Below, piece after piece: positions 59,678 to 64,000 of a stretch of 64,000 nucleotides of DNA. Every line of letters begins with the position of its first letter. The stretch's first letter is position 1. The DNA lies in NCBI RefSeq assembly GCF_004118155.1, contig NZ_SAIQ01000002.1, positions 186,001 to 250,000 of the forward strand, given 5' to 3'. This DNA comes from Edaphocola flava. GTDB taxonomy: Bacteria; Bacteroidota; Bacteroidia; Chitinophagales; Chitinophagaceae. The translations under genes and the position numbers were made by a program. Under the pieces are notes generated by a model that saw only the letters and a list, made by a program, of their open reading frames with translations, was not told the origin of the DNA and did not search any database.

Positions 59678-61111
59678 TTGGATCTCAATAAGAAAAGAAT
59701 AACTGCATTGAGGGTGTTAGTGGTATTAGATTATTTTACCGCTGTATTGGCGTGGATAGTCTTCTGGTTTCACAGACATAGAATATTAAAAAAAGATTTC
59801 CCTGATATTTATTACAGTGATATATTCTCTCCAAGAGATTATTTACTCACTATCCTTATTATACCCGTCTTTTGGCTTATTATATATTGGCTTTCCGGTA
59901 CTTACTTTGATGTCTTTAAGAAATCAAGGCTGCAGGAGATGTTTCGTAGTGTAATTAGCGCCTTTATTGGAGTTACCCTTATCGGGCTGTATATATTTGC
60001 AGATGATACAGGTAGTTTTAAATACTTTTTTGAAATAACGGCATGGTATTTCCTTGTACACTTATTGGTATTATTGTTTGTACGCACCTATTATTTTGGC
60101 CGTACCAAACAACAATTGGTTGATCAGAAGGTTTGGGTAAATACCATCATAATAGGTAGTAATGGAAAGGCTAACTCAGTATACCGCCAGCTTATTGATA
60201 ATCCCAAGATTATAGGGCACAAAATCGTAGGCCTGGTGAGTGCTGATGGACATGAGTTAAATGATGAAAAGATTATTCCTAACCTACCTTACCTGGGCGT
60301 CATAAATGATATTGAACGTATTATTGATGAGCATAAGGTGGAAGAAGCAGTCGTTGCATTAGAAGCCTCGGAGCGCAGATTAATTGAAAACATCCTGGTA
60401 AAACTGAGTTATAGACCTATAGAAGTAAAGGTAATGCCGGAGCTGTATGATATTATTTCTGGTTCTGTACGTACGTCTAACGTTTTTGATAATGTTATGC
60501 TCAGTATATCGCCTGAGCTGATTCCCAACTGGCAGAAAGTACTCAAAAGAACGATTGATGTAATTGCTGCAGTTTTTGCCATTTTCATTCTGAGCCCGCT
60601 GTATATGCTTAATATTATTATGGTACGTCGTTCCTCACAAGGACCGATATTGTATAAGCAGGAGCGTATCGGACTTAATGGAGCTCCATTTTATATCCTT
60701 AAGTTCCGTTCCATGTATACCGATTCAGAGGTGAACGGACCTGCACTATCCAGTGATAATGATAAACGTATTACTCCCTGGGGTAAGATTATGCGCAAAT
60801 GGCGTTTTGATGAATTACCTCAGTTCTTTAATGTATTGAAAGGAGACATGTCGCTGGTAGGACCAAGACCAGAACGAAAGCATTTTATTGATATCATTAC
60901 CCAGACTCATCCGCACTATCGTTTTCTGCATCGTGTGAAACCTGGTATTACCTCCTGGGGCATGGTGAAATTTGGTTATGCTGAGAATGTGAGCCAGATG
61001 ATTGAGCGCATGAAATATGACCTGCTTTATGTAGAGAACTGCTCTTTGATGCTGGATTTTAAGATTATGATTTTTACCCTTATTGTACTGTTTCAGGGTA
61101 GGGGAAAATAG
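59678..61111 (+). CDS. Undecaprenyl-phosphate sugar phosphotransferase (WcaJ/WbaP type)
   Basis: A 477-aa inner-membrane protein. Four to five N-terminal transmembrane segments (about 12-125), a Rossmann-like middle region (VNTIIIGSNGKANSVYRQLI near 153), another membrane-spanning helix near 297, and the C-terminal bacterial sugar transferase domain (about 285-475) with KRTIDVIAAVFAIFILSPLY, YKQERIGLNGAPFYILKFRS, WRFDELPQFFNVLKGDMSLV and GPRPERKHF. It transfers a sugar phosphate to undecaprenyl phosphate to start exopolysaccharide or O-antigen synthesis. TTG at 59678 is the only suitable start: the first Met is near residue 86, beyond several transmembrane segments. It follows the Gfo/Idh-like gene by 2 bases. 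Confidence 0.92.
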   Translation: MDLNKKRITALRVLVVLDYFTAVLAWIVFWFHRHRILKKDFPDIYYSDIFSPRDYLLTILIIPVFWLIIYWLSGTYFDVFKKSRLQEMFRSVISAFIGVTLIGLYIFADDTGSFKYFFEITAWYFLVHLLVLLFVRTYYFGRTKQQLVDQKVWVNTIIIGSNGKANSVYRQLIDNPKIIGHKIVGLVSADGHELNDEKIIPNLPYLGVINDIERIIDEHKVEEAVVALEASERRLIENILVKLSYRPIEVKVMPELYDIISGSVRTSNVFDNVMLSISPELIPNWQKVLKRTIDVIAAVFAIFILSPLYMLNIIMVRRSSQGPILYKQERIGLNGAPFYILKFRSMYTDSEVNGPALSSDNDKRITPWGKIMRKWRFDELPQFFNVLKGDMSLVGPRPERKHFIDIITQTHPHYRFLHRVKPGITSWGMVKFGYAENVSQMIERMKYDLLYVENCSLMLDFKIMIFTLIVLFQGRGK

Positions 61112-61158
61112 AAAGGGCTTTTGCAAAAGACAATTGCATAAATGCTAAAATGAATTTT

Positions 61159-61212
61159 GCTATAAATATAATAGGGACACGATCATGATCGTGTCCCTAT
61201 TATATTTATAGC
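61159..61212. terminator. Long perfect palindrome, bidirectional terminator
   Basis: A 54-base stretch reads the same on both strands: 25 bp of stem or more around a central GATCATGATC. It lies between the converging sugar transferase and hotdog genes. Both ends are A/T-rich. Confidence 0.92.
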
Positions 61213-61231
61213 CGGTTCAAGAAAACATTTC

Positions 61232-61609
61232 TTATTGTATTGCAGTAGAGAACCGTCCATTCATTTTCATAATGGCTTTGCCGGATTGTAATAAACTTGC
61301 AGCAATGCTGTATTCTCCTTCCTCCGCATTTTTGATGCTGATCTGTACCTGAATGTCTTGATCTGCCTCCGGAACCAATAGCTGCAAAAATTTCACCTGT
61401 GAGGCCGAATTAAGTTTAAGTGTTGCCGTTAAATGTTGCCCGGTCAACTCCTTAATGATCTGTATCATACATACTCCAGGTACTACCGGTTGCCCCGGAA
61501 AGTGCCCTTCGAAGATGCCATGTGCGGGATTAATATTGATAATGGCCTGTATATCCTGTTCTTCAACAGCAAAGGATTTTATAGTATAAAACTTACTCTG
61601 TAATAACAT
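61232..61609 (-). CDS. Hotdog-fold FabZ-like 3-hydroxyacyl-ACP dehydratase
   Basis: A 125-aa protein. The active-site block AHGIFEGHFPGQPVVPGVCM near 32-51 has the HFPGxPxxPGV pattern of FabZ-like dehydratases, with His in GHFP. The C-terminal strands (KLNSASQVKFLQLLVPEAD, YSIAASLLQSGKAIMKMNGR) fit the hotdog fold. Substrate is unknown; the family also includes enzymes of flexirubin and aryl polyene synthesis, which usually come with ketosynthases and LolA-like proteins. It overlaps the lipoprotein gene by 17 bases at the end of a three-gene operon. Confidence 0.88.
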   Translation of the reverse strand: MLLQSKFYTIKSFAVEEQDIQAIININPAHGIFEGHFPGQPVVPGVCMIQIIKELTGQHLTATLKLNSASQVKFLQLLVPEADQDIQVQISIKNAEEGEYSIAASLLQSGKAIMKMNGRFSTAIQ

Positions 61610-62285
61610 CTTCTGTTGTTTGTAAATTATTAGTGTTCAATTGCTGTAACTGGATAGTGAAATTAGCCTTAAGATGATTGATATGAATCGTTTCCGGCAG
61701 ATTCCCTGTTTTTGTAGGGCTAGTCTTCATAATAGTTACTTTTTTGCGATCATCGGCATTCTCTATGCGATTCAGCAGCTGCTGCTGATCAAAGATATAA
61801 TAGACAAAACCTTTACTCAAATCAAATTTAAGATAATGATCTTCAGGATATTTTGGTAATACATATACACCACTGCTTTTTTGTGGCAGGTTATAAAAGA
61901 GCAGCAACTCAAAATCCTTTTTCAGCGTTTTGATCAGTGGGGCTTTATCCATCTGTGGCATAATATTATGCACAGAGAAATTGCCATTATTGTCCCAGCC
62001 AAAATCGAAATAGGTAATACCCATCTGGTTTTGAAATACAACTCTTTTCCCTTCTTCCAGTTGCTTGATAAAAAGCAGCCCGCTCAGATGATAGCGCTTG
62101 CCCAAAGGCGTCTTGCCATCTACTACACAGTTGTATAATACCTTATCGAATACTGGTTGGTATGATTTTGACTGGTCCGAAAACATATTTTGGACCACTT
62201 CCGGAGCTTTTACAGCCTTCTGGTACTCTCTTACCCTGCAGGATGAAAGCAAGCAGAGCAGACTAACGTACAGAAAATAACGCAT
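61593..62285 (-). CDS. Lipoprotein of a LolA/hotdog operon
   Basis: A 230-aa exported protein with a short lipoprotein signal and lipobox LLSSC (Cys near 16). The mature part is beta-rich with SGLLFIKQLEEGKRVVFQNQ, GITYFDFGWDNNGNFSVHNI and SKGFVYYIFDQQQLLNRIEN, resembling small outer-membrane lipoproteins of the LolB/DUF4292-like sort by context, though I recognise no firm family. It overlaps the LolA-like gene upstream by 23 bases and the hotdog gene downstream by 17, so the three are tightly coupled. A lipid-binding role beside LolA is plausible. Confidence 0.82.
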   Translation of the reverse strand: MRYFLYVSLLCLLSSCRVREYQKAVKAPEVVQNMFSDQSKSYQPVFDKVLYNCVVDGKTPLGKRYHLSGLLFIKQLEEGKRVVFQNQMGITYFDFGWDNNGNFSVHNIMPQMDKAPLIKTLKKDFELLLFYNLPQKSSGVYVLPKYPEDHYLKFDLSKGFVYYIFDQQQLLNRIENADDRKKVTIMKTSPTKTGNLPETIHINHLKANFTIQLQQLNTNNLQTTEDVITE

Positions 62286-62895
62286 CAGAAAGAGCTGTGT
62301 TTAATTTCTTATTAGAAAAGACCATTTCGGTATAATCACCATTGTTTTCAGTCATCACAAGCTTACTTACATTATTGTCCGCTTTATTGATATAGACATC
62401 AATTTGTTTAAACAGGCTTTTCATAGAAGCATTTACCGGACTCAATTTCAATAAATATTGAGAGGTAGAAGCTAATGCTTTTACCGAAAAATCCTTATTA
62501 CTGAATACCGTCCCCCGCATACAATCCATCATAACCCGATTTACCGATTGCATGGTAAGGCTATTGCGCGTATTGATTTTAGATACCTTGCCATTCTCTT
62601 TAACCGTAATCATTCCGCCACTCATCACCAGCAGGTACTGAAATGGTTGTGTATACTCAATGCGCACTTTATCCTGCTGTTTGAAATAGAATTTGCCTTT
62701 GGAACTGACCTTGTCATTCAGCATTTTCATATTCTTGATCTGAGTAAAATCACTGCTGATGGTCTGTGTTTTGGCCGCATTACCTGCCAGTACCTGTTGC
62801 ACACTGGCCGGATTGGCCACGGGGCTGAACTGTGCATGGCTGATATGTATACTCAAAACTGCTGCAAGCGTTAATAATACTTTGGAAATCTTCAT
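62263..62895 (-). CDS. LolA-like outer membrane lipoprotein carrier protein
   Basis: A 210-aa periplasmic protein with a signal peptide ending SIHISHAQ. It has the LolA-type half-barrel pattern: AAKTQTISSDFTQIKNMKML, SSKGKFYFKQQDKVRIEYTQ and PFQYLLVMSGGMITVKENGK, then KADNNVSKLVMTENNGDYTE and MVFSNKKLNTALSDALF. LolA proteins carry lipoproteins or lipids across the periplasm. In Bacteroidota, LolA-like genes also sit in flexirubin/aryl polyene clusters beside dehydratases. Here only three genes are present and no ketosynthase, so I cannot tell which system it serves. It has a TATTTTTG promoter. Confidence 0.9.
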   Translation of the reverse strand: MKISKVLLTLAAVLSIHISHAQFSPVANPASVQQVLAGNAAKTQTISSDFTQIKNMKMLNDKVSSKGKFYFKQQDKVRIEYTQPFQYLLVMSGGMITVKENGKVSKINTRNSLTMQSVNRVMMDCMRGTVFSNKDFSVKALASTSQYLLKLSPVNASMKSLFKQIDVYINKADNNVSKLVMTENNGDYTEMVFSNKKLNTALSDALFSVR

Positions 62896-62915
62896 ATCTG
62901 TGTATAAATGAATTG

Positions 62916-62923
62916 CAAAAATA
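62916..62923 (-). promoter_or_regulatory. -7 promoter element of the LolA-lipoprotein-hotdog operon
   Basis: TATTTTTG, followed by C, on the minus strand, 20 bases before the ATG at 62895. Confidence 0.65.
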
Positions 62924-63104
62924 AAGGAAATGATACAGGAATAGTTGTTAGATATTTAATAAACGTTCCATCGTATACTTTGATTGAATTGAAGGCACAT
63001 CGTTTAAGTGCTGGTTGAGGTATTGTGATATTAACATAATGATTATATTAACTTTTAGTTATTGAATTGTTATTATAAATTTGTTAGTACTAAAACGATG
63101 TGAT

Positions 63105-63311
63105 ATGGAAAGGTTTATAAAACTCAATCTCGAAAATGGAATGACATATGCTTTGAATATTCAGAATATAATGTCTTTCTGGTTGATCAATGCAAACCCG
63201 CTTGCGGCTATAAAAACATGCATCATAAACCACCTCGGAGACAGAATTCATGTACGGCAGACACCCGCAATGATTATGCTGATGCTGAACCATATGGCCA
63301 GCTTTGAATAA
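63105..63311 (+). CDS. Tiny protein resembling the FlbD-like family
   Basis: A 68-aa protein beginning at the ATG at 63105 (MERFIKLN); a longer in-frame reading from 63081 adds eight residues without likeness. The pattern of short strands (FIKLNLENGMTYALNIQNIM, then KTCIINHLGDRIHVRQTP and MIMLMLNHM) resembles small FlbD-like proteins, with a hydrophobic strand, an Ile-rich turn and a final helix. No flagellar genes are nearby, so the flagellar meaning does not apply. A separate promoter was not found. It is a plausible but unproven gene. Confidence 0.55.
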   Translation: MERFIKLNLENGMTYALNIQNIMSFWLINANPLAAIKTCIINHLGDRIHVRQTPAMIMLMLNHMASFE

Positions 63312-63362
63312 AACTATGTTCTTTGAATGTATCTGAATAATGATTGAACGGTATAATACTAT

Positions 63363-63370
63363 TACCTTTG
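63363..63370 (+). promoter_or_regulatory. -7 promoter element of the glycosyltransferase gene
   Basis: TACCTTTG, followed by C, ends 21 bases before the ATG at 63392. Confidence 0.65.
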
Positions 63371-63391
63371 CCCTTCAAAAAATATTCTTTT

Positions 63392-64000
63392 ATGAAGATC
63401 AGCGGATTCACAATAATTCGCAATGCAACAATATATGACTTTCCGATAATCGAGAGTCTCAGTTCGGTATTACCGCTTGTGGATGAGTTTATTGTTGTAA
63501 TGGGAGACAGTCAGGACAACACTGCAGACCTGGTAAAGTCAATCAATTCTCCCAAGCTAAAGATTATTAATACAGAATGGGATACAAAAACGTTTAATGC
63601 AGATGGAAATATCTATGCACAGCAAACGGATCTGGCATTAAAAGCCTGCAGCGGAGACTGGTGCATATATATACAGGCAGATGAAGTACTGCATGAAAAT
63701 GGCTATGAGGCAATCAGGAATGCCTGTGCGCAGTATCTGAATGATAGCAGGGTAGAGGGTTTTGTGTTTAAGTACGTTCATTTCTACGGTAACTATGACC
63801 ATTATATAGATGCGCTGCACTTTGCCTATCCGAAAGAAGTGCGGATTGTCCGCAATCTGCCGGAGATACATTCCTGGAAAGATGCACAGTCATTTCGTAG
63901 TATAACAGATTTTGACGGAATCAGTTACGGAAAGAAAGAAGGTACACGCAAACTTAATTGCTTACAGATTGATGCATATATGTATCATTATGGATGGAGC
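63392..64000 (+). CDS. Family 2 glycosyltransferase, N-terminal part (runs off the window)
   Basis: 203 codons are visible from the ATG at 63392 to the window end without a stop. The protein starts MKISGFTIIRNATIYDFPII and has the GT-A fold of family 2: SLSSVLPLVDEFIVVMGDSQ with an acidic nucleotide-binding residue, then ALKACSGDWCIYIQADEVLH, in which the DxD-type motif appears as QADE. This resembles the small soluble glycosyltransferases that act on surface polysaccharides. A TACCTTTG promoter precedes it. The sugar and acceptor cannot be told. Confidence 0.88.
   Translation, partial: MKISGFTIIRNATIYDFPIIESLSSVLPLVDEFIVVMGDSQDNTADLVKSINSPKLKIINTEWDTKTFNADGNIYAQQTDLALKACSGDWCIYIQADEVLHENGYEAIRNACAQYLNDSRVEGFVFKYVHFYGNYDHYIDALHFAYPKEVRIVRNLPEIHSWKDAQSFRSITDFDGISYGKKEGTRKLNCLQIDAYMYHYGWS

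Noticed and set aside
63081-63104. Extension of the tiny FlbD-like protein to 63081.
   Set aside because: The added residues (MLVLKRCD) do not fit the family's start and the ATG at 63105 is better placed.

Overview
The window is a contiguous chromosomal stretch of a Bacteroidota bacterium, most likely in or near the Chitinophagaceae. Three things point there: about sixteen promoters with the Bacteroidota -7 element TAnnTTTG at sensible distances from genes, the gliding lipoprotein GldH, and several secreted proteins with type IX secretion (T9SS) sorting domains, beside a Chitinophagales-like housekeeping set. No rRNA, tRNA, CRISPR array, phage or intact insertion sequence was seen. The one structural RNA recognised is the SRP RNA.

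Layout. 1-6.9 kb: recD (C-terminal end only), recC and recB as one operon. 6.9-10.5 kb: a small lipoprotein and a large multidomain T9SS cargo protein. 11.2-12.6 kb: glycyl-tRNA synthetase. 13.4-20.7 kb: the most unusual region, a three-gene cassette of secreted proteins (A-B-C) present twice in tandem. The two B proteins are both 420 aa and the two C proteins both 310 aa. Each copy ends in a matching terminator. A and B stop inside the same incomplete Ig-like domain, while B and C begin, right after the signal peptide, with a conserved alternating-hydrophobic strand. Only C has a T9SS sorting domain. I infer a possible surface fibre assembled by strand complementation, with A at the tip and C as the base. 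20.8-29.3 kb: mfd, a T9SS cargo, DUF4230, an enoyl-CoA hydratase/PaaG-like enzyme, DUF2157 and arabinose-5-phosphate isomerase.

29.4-33.3 kb: an ECF sigma factor overlapping a protein that joins an anti-sigma-like N-terminus, a transmembrane helix, a carboxypeptidase-regulatory-like domain, a TonB-receptor plug and a YfbK-type VWA module, with a free-standing secreted plug domain next to it. 33.5-44.5 kb: uvrB, a hydrolase, a MoxR ATPase, a GIN-domain lipoprotein, a large secreted repeat protein overlapping gldH tail to tail, yicC, a lipoprotein and a PafA-type phosphatase. 44.5-53.9 kb: aspartate kinase, a RicT/PSP1 protein with a long low-complexity tail, an old yellow enzyme, a CNNM/CorC protein, scpA, a membrane protein, a two-domain rhodanese, DedA and two small exported proteins. 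54-64 kb: SRP RNA, pyrG, sucD, dprA-radC, a degenerate Gfo/Idh/MocA protein, a polyprenyl-phosphate sugar transferase, a small LolA/lipoprotein/hotdog operon, a tiny FlbD-like protein and the start of a family 2 glycosyltransferase.

Together the genes cover DNA repair and recombination (RecBCD, Mfd, UvrB, DprA, RadC), central metabolism, and envelope/surface biology (T9SS cargo, GldH, Kdo precursor, sugar transferase, lipoproteins). Many transcription units end in very long perfect hairpins that probably terminate in both directions between convergent genes.
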